Shown: positions 42,745 through 54,403, counted from the first letter of the stretch. The stretch: 64,000 nt of DNA from CAWBJP01 sp963789165 (GCA_963789165.1 CAWBJP010000010.1:310001-374000), one strand, 5' to 3'. Notes: a model not told the origin generated them from the letters alone. A program made the numbers and translations.

Positions 42745-43305
42745 GTGCCCCACCGACCGGGCGACCTCGAAGCGATCACCGCCGATGCTCAAGACCGACC
42801 CGTGGGGTCGACACGGCGTCTCCGCTTGGCGGTCGCCGTCATCGCGTCCGTCGTGCTGTCGGGAGGCATCGGCTACTACGCGGGGACCTCGTCTCAGGAA
42901 GGTGCCGTCGTTACACCGCCCACGACGCCGCCGACCTCGGTCACGAGCGCACCACCTGGGGACGTCAGCCACGTCTCCCTGGTGCTGGGCCAAGGAAACA
43001 CCGGCGCGGCTGAGTGGGAGTTCCCCGCCACTGATCCCAAGAAATACGCCTTGACCGTCACGGCCAACCTGACCCCCTCCGACGCCGACATCACCTTCGC
43101 CGTTCGTGTCACGGGCGGCCGCACCCTCAACATCGGCCGAACGACGGGCGATCAGAGTTGCCAGGGCGGGACAGCCCACGAAATCTGCACGTTCAAGTTG
43201 GGCCTCCTCGATGCGGAAGCGCCGGGCACCTGGGTTCTCCGGCTCGAGAAGAGCTCCTCCGGCGACGCCGAGGTGTCGACCACGATTTCCTTCGACGAGC
43301 CGTAG
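42745..43305 (+). CDS. Membrane-anchored extracytoplasmic protein (hypothetical)
   Basis: 186 residues. One membrane segment (RRLRLAVAVIASVVLSGGIGYYAG), a Pro/Thr linker (TPPTTPPTSVTSAPP) and a beta-rich domain with a Cys pair (CQGG, HEICTF) outside the cell. It resembles pre-peptidase-like beta domains loosely; not assigned. GTG start. It abuts the convergent nucleotidyltransferase gene. Confidence 0.65.
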   Translation: MPHRPGDLEAITADAQDRPVGSTRRLRLAVAVIASVVLSGGIGYYAGTSSQEGAVVTPPTTPPTSVTSAPPGDVSHVSLVLGQGNTGAAEWEFPATDPKKYALTVTANLTPSDADITFAVRVTGGRTLNIGRTTGDQSCQGGTAHEICTFKLGLLDAEAPGTWVLRLEKSSSGDAEVSTTISFDEP

Positions 43306-43770
43306 TCAGCCAAGCGCGGCGATGAGGCGCTCGAAGACGGAACCGGAGTCTTCGATCGGCCGGCACCCGTCACGCACAACGCTCGCGGTGCCGGGATCCA
43401 CTGGATCGGTGGCGGCCCACGACAGCGGGACGAAGCCAAACTCCACTTCGAGCCCGGAGGAGAGACGAACACGGCGCTCGGTCAGCGGGCCCCAGTCCTG
43501 CCTCCTGACGATCTCGCCTGGTTCCCCCAGTGCCATGGCGACCCAGGCGTCGTCCTCGAGGTAGCGGCCCTTCTCGTTGGTCACCACGACGATGTCGAGA
43601 TCAGAGTCCATCCGAGCTGCGCCGCGTGCCCAGGAACCAACCACCGCCACGCCCACGACGTCGTCCTGCGCCCGGGCCCACCTGGCGATCAGAGTGGTGA
43701 CGGTCGCGTACTCATGCATTCGATCGTCGGTGACCATCGGCTGGAAGTCTTGCGCGAGTGAGGAGCTCAC
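43306..43770 (-). CDS. Nucleotidyltransferase domain protein
   Basis: 154 residues with the polymerase-beta-type site: VVGVAVVGSWARGAARMDSDLDIVVV, i.e. GSx(n)DxD. The later part WGPLTERRVRLSSGLEVEFGFV carries the third acidic residue (E in EVEFG). Related to MNT/streptomycin-type nucleotidyltransferases; substrate unknown. No HEPN partner is next to it, so a MNT-HEPN system is not supported. Confidence 0.82.
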   Translation of the reverse strand: MSSSLAQDFQPMVTDDRMHEYATVTTLIARWARAQDDVVGVAVVGSWARGAARMDSDLDIVVVTNEKGRYLEDDAWVAMALGEPGEIVRRQDWGPLTERRVRLSSGLEVEFGFVPLSWAATDPVDPGTASVVRDGCRPIEDSGSVFERLIAALG

Positions 43771-43880
43771 GCCACCGCTTCCTGGTCGGCCCCCGAAAGT
43801 TCCGCAATGTTGAGTCCATCGTCACCGGGATGTCGACAGAAATTGAGTGAAAGACTCTCCAAAAATTTCTGTATTTGGAT

Positions 43881-43901
43881 TGCTAGGACGTCCTAGCTTT
43901 T
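43881..43901. promoter_or_regulatory. 16-bp perfect palindrome followed by T5 in an AT-rich gap
   Basis: GCTAGGACGTCCTAGC at 43881-43896 is a perfect palindrome followed by TTTTT. It lies in the AT-richer 264-bp gap (43771-44034) upstream of the large regulator gene. It could be an operator for that gene or a terminator on the plus strand; no plus-strand gene ends just before it, which favours an operator. The rest of the gap shows no gene. Confidence 0.45.
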
Positions 43902-44034
43902 TGATGTTTACAAAGGGGATGACGGGCCGAGAAGGACTGCCTAGAATCTCCGCCGAGAGATCGGGACGGGCCTGCGTTCGTAAGCATTTGCTGCATCTGG
44001 GTCGAACGTTGGCCGCTCGCGGCGGAGAGGGCGA

Positions 44035-47000
44035 ATGGACCAGCGGGCGGAGCATGTCGTTCCCGAAGCCCGCATCCGCATGCCCGTCGTCCGAGCCCAT
44101 TCCCGGCGCCGGCTCAACGAGAAACTCGCCCGCCTCTGGGACCATCGACTCGGCCTCGTCGTCGCCCCGCCCGGCTCGGGCAAGAGCACGCTGCTCATGC
44201 AGTTCGCCGCCGGAGCCGGGGTGCCGGTGGCCTGGTACCGGGCCGAGGCGTCCGACGCCGACGCCGCCGTCCTGCTCGCCGGGCTGGAACGGGCCGCCCG
44301 TGCCGCCTTCGAGCCGCTCCCCGGTGGAGCCTGGCTGTCCCCCGAGGCGGCCGCCGCCGCCCTCGAATCCTGGCCCGGGCCCCGGGGCCTGCTCGTCCTC
44401 GACGACCTCCACCTCCTCTTCGCCACCGAAGCGGAAGCCGCCCTGGAGCGGCTGGTGGACTACCTCCCGCCCCAGGTCACGGTTCTGGCCGCGGCGCGGC
44501 GGGTTCCCGGCTTCGACCTGTCCCGGCTGCGGGTGGCGGGCTCCCTCTTCGAAATTGGCCCCGACGACCTCCGCTTCCGCTCCTGGGAGGTGGAGACCCT
44601 TTTCAACGAGTTCTACGCCGAGCCCCTGCCCCCCGAGGACCTGGCCGAGCTGGCCCGGCGCACGGAGGGCTGGGCCGCGGGGCTCCAGCTCTTCCACCTG
44701 GCCACCAAGGGCAAGCCGCCCAGCGAGCGCCGCCGGGTCCTGGCCGGGCTGCGCTCCGCCTCCCGCCTGGTTCGGGAATACCTGGCCAACAACGTGCTCG
44801 GCGAGCTGCCCGAGGATCTGCGCCACTTCCTGGTTCGCACCAGCGTGCTGGGCCGCCTCACGGGCCCCCTCTGCGACCAGGTGATGGGCCGGCGGGGCAG
44901 CCGGGAGGTCCTCGAGGACCTGGAGCGGCGCCAGATCTTCACCAACGCCATCGACGACGCCGGCACCTTCCGCTACCACGAGGTGCTCCGGACCCACCTC
45001 GAGGCCACCCTGGTGGAACAGCACGGGGAGGTGGCCGCCTCGGCCCTGTACCGCCGGGCCGGCGGCCTCCTGGAAGCGGCCGGAGCCCCGCCCGAGGCGC
45101 TGCGGGCCTACTGCCGGGCGGGCGACTGGGCCGCGGCCGGGCGGCTGCTGGGCCGGGAAGGCGAGCAGCTGGCCGGCGACCCCGGCGCCTGGGTGGAGCA
45201 TCTCCCCCCGGCCCTGGGGGCCGAGAGCGACCCGTGGCTGAACCTGGCCACCGCCCGGCGCTATCTGGCCGCCGGCCGCCTGCAGCCGGCCCGCGACGCC
45301 TACCACCGGGCTGAGCATGCCTTCGGCGCCTCGGCCCCGGCCGAGACCTGCCGGCGGGAGCGGCTGGCCCTGGCCGAATGGCTCGAACCCGGCTCGGCGC
45401 CCGGCACCGGCTGGGTGCATCTCGCCCGGGCCGCCGTCCAGCGCCAGCCCCTGGCCGCCATGGACCGGGCCGCTCGCCTGGCCGGCGCCGAGGCCCGGGC
45501 CGTCGAGGGACTGGCCGCGTGCCTGGCCGGCCGGGTCCGGGCCGGACGGCGGCTGCTGAAGACGGCGGCCGAGGCGGCGGGAGACGCCGTGCTGGCCACC
45601 GCCGCCCAACTGGCCGCGGCCGTGGCCGCCACCTGTTTCCTGGGCGACGAGGCCGACGACGACCTCGAATGGGTCATCGACGAGACGGAGCGCCTCGGCC
45701 TGCCCTGGCTGACCCGGGTGGCCCGGGCGGTGACCGCCGTCCTCACCGACGGTCCGGCCAGCGAAGCGGCCACCATCCTGCGCCGGACGGCCGAAGACGA
45801 GGACGACCTGTGGGCCGTCGGCCTCATCGGTTTGACCCAGGGCCTGTCCGGCCTGCTCGGCGGCCTGGCCCCGGCGGCCGTCACCGAGGAGGCGCTGGAG
45901 GCGGCGGCGGACGCCTTCTCCCGCCTCGACGCCGGCACCCTGGAGGTCTGGGCCCGCGCCGCCCTGGCCCTGGTGCGGGCCGACCGGTCCCACCCCCGGG
46001 CCCGGGACGCGGCCCGGGAGGCGGAGGCCATGGCCCGCTCCACCGGCGTACCCGGCGCCCTGGCCCTGGCCTACCTGGCCCGCTCGGTGGCCGAGCCGGA
46101 ACGGGCCGCCGACCTGGGCACGATGGCCCGCTCAGTTGACCTCGACGCCGGCCTGGGCGCCCCCGGCCTGGCCGGCGTCCTCTCCCGGGCCGACTCGCTT
46201 CGGGTCTCCCCGCCCGTCCCGGCCGCCCTCGCCCCACCGGCCTCCACCGGTCCGCACCGGCCGGCCGCTGGTCCCCGCCTCCGGTTGCGCTGCCTGGGTG
46301 GGTTCTCGCTCACCGTCGACGGGCACCCCATCGATCTCGGCGCCGTCCGGCCGAGGGCCCGAGCCGCGCTGCGGCTCCTGGCCATGCGGGCCGACCGGGC
46401 CGTCCACCGGGAGACGATCATCGAAGCGCTGTGGCCCGAGATCGACGCCGGCACCGGGGCCCACAACCTCCAGGTCGTCGTGTCGTCCCTCCGCCGGCTC
46501 CTCGAACCCGACGCCCCGCGGGGCGCGTCGTCGCTCCTGGTCCGGGAAGGCGACGCCTACCGCCTGGCGCTGCCCGCCGGGGCCGAGGTCGACGTGATCG
46601 CCTTCGAGACGGCCGCCGCCGACGCCCGCGGCGCCCGCAGCCGGAGCGACCGGGACGGCGGCCGCCGCCGCCCTGGCCCGGGCCCAGGCGGCCTACACCG
46701 GCGACCTGCTGCCCGAGGACGGCCCGGCCGAGTGGGCGGTGAAGGAACGGGAGCGCCTGCGCCTGGTGGCCGCCGAGGTGGCCCAGACCCGGGCCGAACT
46801 CGCCCTGGAAGCCGACGACACCGAGGCGGCGGCCGTCGCCTGCGAGTGGGGCCTGGCCGTCGACCGCTACCACGACCCGCTCTGGCGCCTGCTGGCCGAG
46901 GCCCGGGAACGGTCCGGCGACCACGCCGCCGCCCACCGGGCCCGCCGGGCCTACGACGACGCCCTGGCGGAGTTGGGGTTGCCGGCTCAAGGTGAGATCC

Positions 47001-47038
47001 TGGGTGGTAGCGACATCACCGCTGGGAGGACGAGATGA
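44035..47038 (+). CDS. Large MalT/LAL-type ATPase regulator with SARP (OmpR-BTAD) output, frame broken once
   Basis: About 1000 residues. Walker A APPGSGKSTLL (residues 44-54) and Walker B GLLVLDDLHLL (about 119-129) define a STAND ATPase like MalT; a long TPR-like helical middle follows; residues about 748-840 form a SARP-type winged helix (LRLRCLGGFSLTVDGHPIDL, LLAMRADRAVHRETIIEALWPE) and the rest is a BTAD domain. The frame changes near 46640: the BTAD part (AQAAYTGDLLPEDGPAEWAV, VKERERLRLVAAEVAQ) lies in another frame to 47038. GGAGAGG ribosome site. The end overlaps the next gene by four bases, so it may control the secreted proteins downstream. Confidence 0.85.
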
Positions 47039-50000
47039 CGCGACTGGGGAAGAAGCGGGCGGTGGCCCTCACCGCCGGGCTGGCGCTGCTGGTGGGCCTG
47101 CTGGGCAATCCGGGCCTGCCCACGGAGAGCCGGGCCGCACCCCCCGTCGAGGGGGAGGCCTCGGCGGGGACGTCGACGGCCGGATCCGAGGCCCCGGGCG
47201 GGACCAACGACCCCATCGGCTGCGGCACCGACCCGGCCATCGGCGGGGCCTACTGGATCGCCTTCCTCTGCGACTCCTACGTCTGGATCTACGACCACGG
47301 CACGGCCCGGAAGATCGAGTGTGCGCCCGACGGGTTCGAGCTCGTGGAGGCCACCTCGGAGCCCGACGTGTCCGACAACGGGCGCCTCGTCGCCTTCGCC
47401 GCCCGGTTCCTGGTCAGCGGCAGCACCGTCACCGTGGTGCGGATCGCCCTCTACGACGTGAGCAGCGGCGTTTGCACCCTGGCGCCGCCCCCACCCGGTC
47501 CCGAGCGCCCCGTCGTCGACCCCGGCCGGCCCGACCTCGATCCCGGTGGCCGGTGGGTGGTCTGGGCCCAGTACTGCCAGGTGTGGGCCTGGATCATCGG
47601 GTCCGACGGACCCCCGATCCTCGTGTCCGGTACCGGGGGCAACCCGGCGTCGGGCTGCTCGTCGGAGCCGGTGGTGGGCAAGTGCGCGCTGGTGGCCTTC
47701 GTCTCCACCTCCCCCGACCTGGTGGCGGCCGACACCAACGGCTACCAGGACGTGTTCGTCGTCTTCGGCCTGTTCACCCCGGAGCCGGAGGACGACGAGA
47801 TCCGCCGCATCTCCCTCGACGCCAACGGCGCCCAACGCGACGGCCCCAGCGGGTCGCCGGCCTGGTCGCCGAACTGCAAGATCGCCTACATCACCTTCCC
47901 GCCGCCTCCGACCGAGGCGACCCGCTCAAGCCGGTGGTCATCGTCGACCCTCCGCCCACGCAGAATCCCCCGCCCGTGATCGAGCCGGTCATCGTCATCA
48001 CCGACACCTGCGTGGCCGGCGGGAAACTGGTCATCACCGACGAGACCGTGGTCTGCGAGACGGGCACGCCCACACCTCCGGGGAAGACCCCCACCAACTT
48101 CTCCGTCATCCACAAGGACGGCTCCCGGTGGTGGGGGATCCGGATCATCTTCTGGATCGGCAACCGGGTCCGGGTGGCCTTCCCCGACGACACGGACCTG
48201 GACAAGGCCACCTGCGGCGCGGTCCGCCAGGGGGCCGTCATCGACAACCAGGTCCTCCCCGTCGACCTGCCCGACGGCCGCTCCAACACCAACCCGCCCG
48301 CCTGCGTCGGGCCCTCCGACGACGTCACCGACGGACCCGACCTGAAGGACGGAACGGTGGTGCGGGACGACGCCGGCACCCCCACCGATCCCGGCGACGA
48401 CCGCTCGGTGGTCCGCCTGTGCTTCGACGAGGCGCTGGGGACATTGATCAACCCCGAAGGCTTCGGCCTCTCCGGCTACAACTCGGCCGTGCGGACCGCT
48501 TCGGTGGCCGCCGCCCTCGACCCCGACGACCCGGCCTGCGTCAAGGCGTTCTTCCCCGATGGCACCGACGTGTCCCGGGCCACGCTGGTCACGGTGACCG
48601 ACGCCGTGGTGTTCGATCCCGACGGCCATCCGCAACCCGGAGGGGTCCCGGCCCCTGTCCGGCACCACCCTCGACCCCCGCCCGGGCGACATCACCGGGC
48701 CCAACCTGCTCTCGGCCGTTCCCGACCTGGGCACGGGCACCGTGGCCTACACCTTCGACGCCATCGCCACGGCCAGCCCCGACGCCCGCTTCGTCTTCGT
48801 GGACGACCAGGGTGAGGTCCACGGCGGGGGCTTGGTCTCCGCGGTGGACGCCGGCACCGGGAAGGTGATCGTCGCCTTCCCCGACAACCTGGCCACCGCC
48901 CGGCGCCTGGTGGCCCTGCCCGACGCCGTGCGCAACGCCGGCGGCGAGCCGAACGTGGAGCAGTCCACCGACTTCAACGTGGCCGGACCCGAGCTGACCG
49001 CCGTGACCCGGGTGGAGCCGGCCGCCGGCGACGCGCCCGGGCCGCCCGGGTTCGACTTCACCTTCAACGAGCCGGTGCGGGCCGAGGACATCGGACGCCT
49101 GTTCCTCTACACGGCGGACGGCACCCGCTTCCCGGTGACCGCCGCCACCCGACCGGCGCCGGACGTGGTGCGGGTCACCGCCCCGGCCCTCACTGGCCTG
49201 GAGCCCTCGGTCGTGCTCGGCGTGGCCGACGCCCGGGCCGTGTTCACCCGGATCCTGACTCCCACCGGCACCGAGGTCTCGGGCGCCCCCAACCCCCTCG
49301 GCGTGCAACCGGTGGGCAAGCTCGGCTTCTCGCCCACGTCCCCCACCGACGGGCCCGACCTGACCGGGGTGGAGTTCATCCCCGGCGAGCACGCCGTCGA
49401 CTACCTCTTCGACCAGCCGGTGCGTGACCCGCACCTCCTGCCCCAGCCGCCCTCTTGAGCCTCCCGGGGGACCACCGAGCCCACCGGGGTGGTGGTCATC
49501 GACCAGCAGACCGGCGAGCGCCAGGAGACGGGCGGCGCCTCGAACCCGGCCACCTCCTCCGACGGGCGTTTCGTGGCCTACGACAACGGGTCCGAGGTGC
49601 TCCGGGCCGACACCCTCGTGTCCCAGGTGAACCCCGACCGGGTCGACTTCGGGCGCCTACCCCTCGGGGCGCCCGAAGCCACCAGGGACGTGACCGTGAC
49701 CAACCGCGGCTTCTCGTCGCTCGTCCTCTCCGGTGCGTCGCTGGCCGGCGCGGCCGATTACCGGGTGGCGGGCGACAGCTGCTCGGGTCGCTCCTTGGCG
49801 CCGGGAGAAACCTGCGCCGTCACGGTGGCCTTCTCCCCCGACACCGTCGGGGCCCGGGACGGGTCCCTCCTGGTGACGGACAACGCCCCCGGCAGCCCCC
49901 ATGCCGTGGCCCTGGCCGGGGCCGGGCCGTCGCCCACCGTCTCCGCCGTTCCCCCGCTGGGCTCACCGGGGACGCCGGTGACCGTGCGGGGCACCGGGTT

Positions 50001-50277
50001 CCCCGCCGGGGCCACCGTCGAGCTGCGCTGGATCCGCAGCCCCGACCGGCCCCGTGACCCCACCCCCCTGGCCGCCACCAAGGTGGTCCGGGCCGACGGG
50101 GCCGGGAACCTGGGGCCCGTCCCCCTGCTCATCCTGCGGGGCGACGTGCTCGGCCCCCGGCGGCTGTCGGCCACCGTCCGGGGGACGCCGCTGTCCGCCT
50201 CCGCTCCCTTCCTGGTCGTTCCGGGGACCGCCCAGCCATCGGGCATGGGCAGCTCCCGGACGTTCGGACGGGACTGA
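47035..50277 (+). CDS. Large secreted propeller-like protein with choice-of-anchor (ASH) domain, several frame breaks
   Basis: A signal peptide (KKRAVALTAGLALLVGLLGNP) starts the protein. PD40-like blades are seen (VSDNGRLVAFAARF, GNPASGCSSEPVVGKCALVAFVS, GSPAWSPNCKIAYITF). The frame shifts near 47922 and 48645 and meets an in-frame TGA at 49456-49458; coding character continues after each, ending with a blade (IDQQTGERQETGGASNPATS), an ASH/choice-of-anchor domain (VDFGRLPLGAPEATRDVTVTN) and an IPT-like end. Read as one gene it is about 1080 residues. Indel errors or decay are possible. Coupled to the regulator upstream (ATGA). Confidence 0.6.
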
Positions 50278-50289
50278 GGGGAGGCGACG

Positions 50290-51780
50290 ATGATCCGCAC
50301 CCGATCTTTCGTGGCCACCGCCGTGGCGCTGCTGGTCCCGTCCCTGGTCGCCGTCCCCAGCGGAGGCCAGGCGGTCCCCCCGGGCGGGGCGGGCTTCTCG
50401 GCCTCGGCCGCCGCCACCGCCCTCTACGCCGGGGGAATGTCCGGCCCCGCCGGCCCGCTGTCCGTGCGGGCGGGCTTCTCCGCCGCCGCCGTGGACGCCT
50501 CCGGCCTGGTCACCCCCCGCCTCGACGAGCTGGGCGCAACCGTGGCCTCCGGCGCCGGAACGGCCCGGCGGGCCGAGGCCCGGGGTCGGGGCCTCGAGGT
50601 CGGCGACCTGATGACGGCCGGCGCCGCCGAAGCCGGCGCGCCCCCCACCAGCGACCTGGTGGCCGACCAGTCCGGCGCGGTGGATGCCCCGTCGGTGGCG
50701 TCCGCCTCCCTGGCCCGGGGCGAAGCCGCGCCCGCTTGGAGCAACCGCACGTGCGTCGCCGGCCGACCGATGGGCTTCGGTTCCGGACGGGCCGACCAGG
50801 TCGTCCTCCCCGTGGCCCGCGCCGACAGCGCCCGGTCCGACACGACCATCGAGCTGCAGCCGGCCGACGACGGCACCTTCACCCTGGTGGCGGAGACGCG
50901 CCAGCTACCGGCCGCCGTCCGGGTGCTGGCCGGCACGCCGGAGGAAACGCTGATCCAGGTGCTGGGGGAGACCGTGCTGCGGGCCCGGGCCGACGGTCAA
51001 CCGGGAGGCGCCGGGGTGGACTACGGGCCCGGCGCCGGCGCCGGAACCGATACGCCGTTCCTGCGCATCACCCGGGGTACCGGCGTCACCCAGCTCACCA
51101 CCCAGGAGGTCTTCGGCCCCGACGGGCTCTCGCTCGATCTGTCCCCCCTGGTCGAGGTCCACATCGGCGGGGCGGCACGGGGGCCGGGCGGTGGTCCCAC
51201 CGTCGCCGCCGACGGCACCGAGGCCGTGGCGGTGGCCGATCTCATCCGCCTCACCGTGCTGCCCAACGGGGGTGGCGCTGTCGACCTGCGCATGGGCCAC
51301 CTGGAAGCGGCCGTGGCCGTCCCCGACGGTGGCGTGCGCTGTCCCGTTCCCGTCTCCAAGGTCGTCGACCACGACCCCGTCGACCCGGGCCAGGAGTTCA
51401 CCTTCACCATCACCGTGCCGGACCAGACCGACGCCCTCGACGGGCTGGCCTGCGACCTGGCCCACCTGTCCGCCGTCGACGTGGTCAGCGCCGACCCCGG
51501 CGTGGACTTCACCCTGCTGTCCACGACGGGCGGCGGGATCATCGACGGGACCACCGTGACCTGGCCCGACCTGGGTGATTACCACCCGGGCGACCCGCCC
51601 CTGGTCATCACCCTGACCGGGATGATGGCCGCCGACTCGGACGCCGGTGCGCTGTCCGACACCGTACGGGTCAACGCCGGTCTGACCCGCTGCGAGGGCC
51701 TCCCCGGCGGCCGGACCGCGCCCACGGGTGGCGTGCAGCTTCAGGGCCGGGCGACCCTGGTCGGTCCGGCGATTCGTTAG
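50290..51780 (+). CDS. Secreted hypothetical protein
   Basis: 496 residues with a signal peptide (RSFVATAVALLVPSLVAVPSGGQA). The rest is Ala/Gly-rich and beta-rich. CPVPVSKVVDHDPVDPGQEFTFTITVPDQ suggests a DUF11-like, Ig-like C-terminal domain; paired Cys (ALDGLACDLAHL, TRCEGLPGG) fit an exported protein. 12 bp after the previous gene, with GAGGCGACG upstream. No enzymatic motif; probably part of the same surface system. Confidence 0.7.
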   Translation: MIRTRSFVATAVALLVPSLVAVPSGGQAVPPGGAGFSASAAATALYAGGMSGPAGPLSVRAGFSAAAVDASGLVTPRLDELGATVASGAGTARRAEARGRGLEVGDLMTAGAAEAGAPPTSDLVADQSGAVDAPSVASASLARGEAAPAWSNRTCVAGRPMGFGSGRADQVVLPVARADSARSDTTIELQPADDGTFTLVAETRQLPAAVRVLAGTPEETLIQVLGETVLRARADGQPGGAGVDYGPGAGAGTDTPFLRITRGTGVTQLTTQEVFGPDGLSLDLSPLVEVHIGGAARGPGGGPTVAADGTEAVAVADLIRLTVLPNGGGAVDLRMGHLEAAVAVPDGGVRCPVPVSKVVDHDPVDPGQEFTFTITVPDQTDALDGLACDLAHLSAVDVVSADPGVDFTLLSTTGGGIIDGTTVTWPDLGDYHPGDPPLVITLTGMMAADSDAGALSDTVRVNAGLTRCEGLPGGRTAPTGGVQLQGRATLVGPAIR

Positions 51781-53172
51781 GCCGGCTTGATGTTGGCGCT
51801 GCGGCGAAAGACGTTCTCGGGGTCGTACCGGCGCTTGATGCTCGCCAGCCGCTCGTACTTGGCCGGCCCGTACGAGGCGCGCACCCGGTCATCCTCGAAC
51901 TCGAACATGGCGTTGACGTAGCTGCCGACACCGATGGTGTGCGGGCTGAGCGCCTCCCACACCGACCGGACCCAGACGCGCTCGGCGGGCAGGAGCTCGG
52001 GTACGGGGCACACCCCGATGATGAAGACCGCATAGCGCGGCGAGCGGCCACCGCTGAAGGCCGTCTCGTCCTCCCCCACCTCGGAGTAGGCCCCATCCAA
52101 CCGGTAGAACAGCAGGATCGACAGCGGTGAGCTCTTGCGGGGAAAGTGCTCCATGACCGCCTGGATCGCCTCGTCGGAAAGATCCGCCAGGTAGGCACCC
52201 TTGTCGTAGCCGTGGAAGCCCCACGCGTTGGCCTCGTCGAGCAGTTGCTGCAGGGCCACGTAGGGCATCGAATCCACGAGCTCGAAGAGCGGTGGCAGCG
52301 TCTCGCGGATGCGCGCCACTGCCTCGACGTGCTCCTCGGCTGACCCGAAGCCGGTCACCATCAGGGCGATGCCGGGCTGATGGTGGTACGGCTCGGGCAC
52401 GAACGGCGCCGGCGGAGCGTTCAGGCCGCCGAATATGACGCCGAACTCCCGGGGGAGCGTCGGGATGACGTCCCGGGCCAGCCGGAGCGCCGCAGGTCCG
52501 TCCTCGAGCCCCCAGAAGAGGAGCCCGAGGTGCACGATGGGGCCCACCTCGTGGAGGCGGAACTCGAACTCGGTCACGACTCCAAAATTGCTCCCGGCGC
52601 CCCGGATAGCCCAGAACAGGTCCGGGTGCTCGTTCTCGTCGGTCCGCAGGACCTGGCCATCCGCGGTGACGACCTCGGCGGACACGAGGTTGTCGATGCT
52701 CAGGCCCGCCAGCCGGGTCAGCCAGCCCATCCCACCGCCCAGGGTGAGCCCCCCCACCCCGGTATGGCTGACGACCCCGGCAGGCACGGCGAGGCCGTGG
52801 GCCTGAGTGGCGGCGTCCATATCGCCCAACAAGGCCCCGCCACCGACCCGAACCCTCTTCGCCGTGGGATCGACCGTGACGTCATTCATCAAGCTCAGGT
52901 CGATCACCAGCCCGTCGTCCACCGTCGACGCGCCGGGCATGCTGTGGGCGCCCCCGCGCACGGCGATCTCCAGTCCCTGCTCCCGGGCGAACGCCAAGGC
53001 GACCGCGAACATCGGCCGGTGACTCGCATCGGGCGATCACCGCCGGACGACGGTCGATGTCCGCGTTCCAGACCTTCCGTGCGTCGTCGTAGACCGGATC
53101 GTCCGGATCGATGACCGAGCCCTTCATGGACGCTCGGAGCGCCTCGAGATCAACGCTGCCCGTCATGGCCAT
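51777..53172 (-). CDS. FAD-binding oxidase (BBE/6-hydroxynicotine-oxidase-like), frame broken once
   Basis: PCMH-type FAD domain: VIARCESPADV | (shift) AVALAFAREQGLEIAVRGGAHSMPG (His FAD link site), GGLTLGGGMGWLTRLAGLSIDNL, FWAIRGAGSNFGVVTEFEF; C-terminal BBE: YGPAKYERLASIKRRYDPENVFRRS. The N-terminal 50 residues and the rest are in different frames; the joint is near 53015 and the span has one extra base. ATG 53172 or 53166. Substrate unknown. Convergent with the preceding gene (4-bp overlap). Confidence 0.87.
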
Positions 53173-53335
53173 GTCCAACCTCCGTCCGGGGTGAGGGGGC
53201 CTTGGACCGCGACTCACACGGCCGGGAACAGTACAGAAAGCGGCTCCGGCCTGCGACCATGAATTTCCAGGGTTTTCCGGCTGACGCGGCCCCCGGGCGC
53301 ATGAGAGACTCCCGCTCGAGAGAGGGGTCGACCGC

Positions 53336-54403
53336 ATGCGCGAACCGAACCGGCAGCTGCCCGTCGCGGGCGCCCGGATGGTGGCCGGCACGCTGTGCCT
53401 GCTGGCGGCAACGCTCATTCCGGCGGAGGTGGGTGCTTCCGCGGGCGAGGGCGCCGGTCCCTGCGGTGACCTGGAGGCGATCACGCTGCCGTCGGGCCTG
53501 GTGACCTGCACGCACGGTCCCGACCCGCTCGAGGCGCTGGCCGCCCACCATCACCCCCACGGCGCCGACCCGGCCCACTCCGACGGCGACCTCCTCCCGG
53601 TGGGCCCGGACGGCCCCGGCGCCCATGCCGGCGCCCCGGAAGGGATCCGCTGCTACGGGAACGGCCGGGACGGCAAGCGGGTGCAGGCCATCTACGCCGT
53701 GCCCTCCGACCACCCCGACCGCTACGAGGAGGTCGTGGCCGACATCCGGCGCTGGGCGGCGGAGACCGACTCGGTGTTCGCCTCCTCGGCCGCCCGCTAC
53801 GGTGCCACCCGCCACGTCCGCTTCGTCACCGACGGCAATTGCCGGCTGGTGGTGGACCGGGTGGTGCTCTCCCCCGTGGCCGACGAGAACTTCCGGGCCA
53901 CCGTGGCCGAGCTGGCCGCCCATGGCTACCACCAGACCGACCGGCGCTACCTGGTGTGGATGGACTCCGACGTCCTCTGCGGCATCGGCCAGCTCAACCG
54001 GGACGAGCGGAGCACGGACAACCTCAGCGACGGTGCCGGGGCGGGGCTCGTGGCCCGGGTCGACACCGGATGCTGGGGCCTGCTGGAAGGTCGGGGCACC
54101 TCGGTGGAGGCCCACGAGCTGGTTCACACCCTGGGCGGGGTCAACCTCAACGCCCCCCACGCCACTCCCCTCGGGCACTGCACCGACGACGGCGACCTCA
54201 TGTGCTACAAGGATGGTCCCCTCACCCGCCTCGACGAGGTGTGCCCACCGGAGGGCGACGCCCTGCTGGACTGCAACGGGGACGACTACTTCCACCCCCA
54301 CCCCGATCCCGGCAGCTACCTGGCCACCCACTGGAACGTCGCCGACAGCTCGTTCCTGGCCACCACCGCCGGCACCGCCGAGGGCGTCATCGCCGGGCGC
54401 TGA
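53336..54403 (+). CDS. Secreted metalloprotease-like protein
   Basis: 355 residues with a signal peptide (RMVAGTLCLLAATLIPAEVGASA). Zinc motif EAHELVHTLGGVNLNAPHAT has HExxH with a nearby His, and GDLMCYKDGP acts as a Met-turn-like step. Cysteines (CYGNG, VLCGIGQLN, TGCWG, GHCTDD, DEVCPP, LDCNGDD) suggest disulfides outside the cell. Function as peptidase is likely; substrate unknown. The 163-bp region before it has nothing notable. Confidence 0.72.
   Translation: MREPNRQLPVAGARMVAGTLCLLAATLIPAEVGASAGEGAGPCGDLEAITLPSGLVTCTHGPDPLEALAAHHHPHGADPAHSDGDLLPVGPDGPGAHAGAPEGIRCYGNGRDGKRVQAIYAVPSDHPDRYEEVVADIRRWAAETDSVFASSAARYGATRHVRFVTDGNCRLVVDRVVLSPVADENFRATVAELAAHGYHQTDRRYLVWMDSDVLCGIGQLNRDERSTDNLSDGAGAGLVARVDTGCWGLLEGRGTSVEAHELVHTLGGVNLNAPHATPLGHCTDDGDLMCYKDGPLTRLDEVCPPEGDALLDCNGDDYFHPHPDPGSYLATHWNVADSSFLATTAGTAEGVIAGR

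Noticed and set aside
43306..43770. MNT-HEPN toxin-antitoxin system
   Set aside because: The nucleotidyltransferase motif is present, but no HEPN gene lies next to it.
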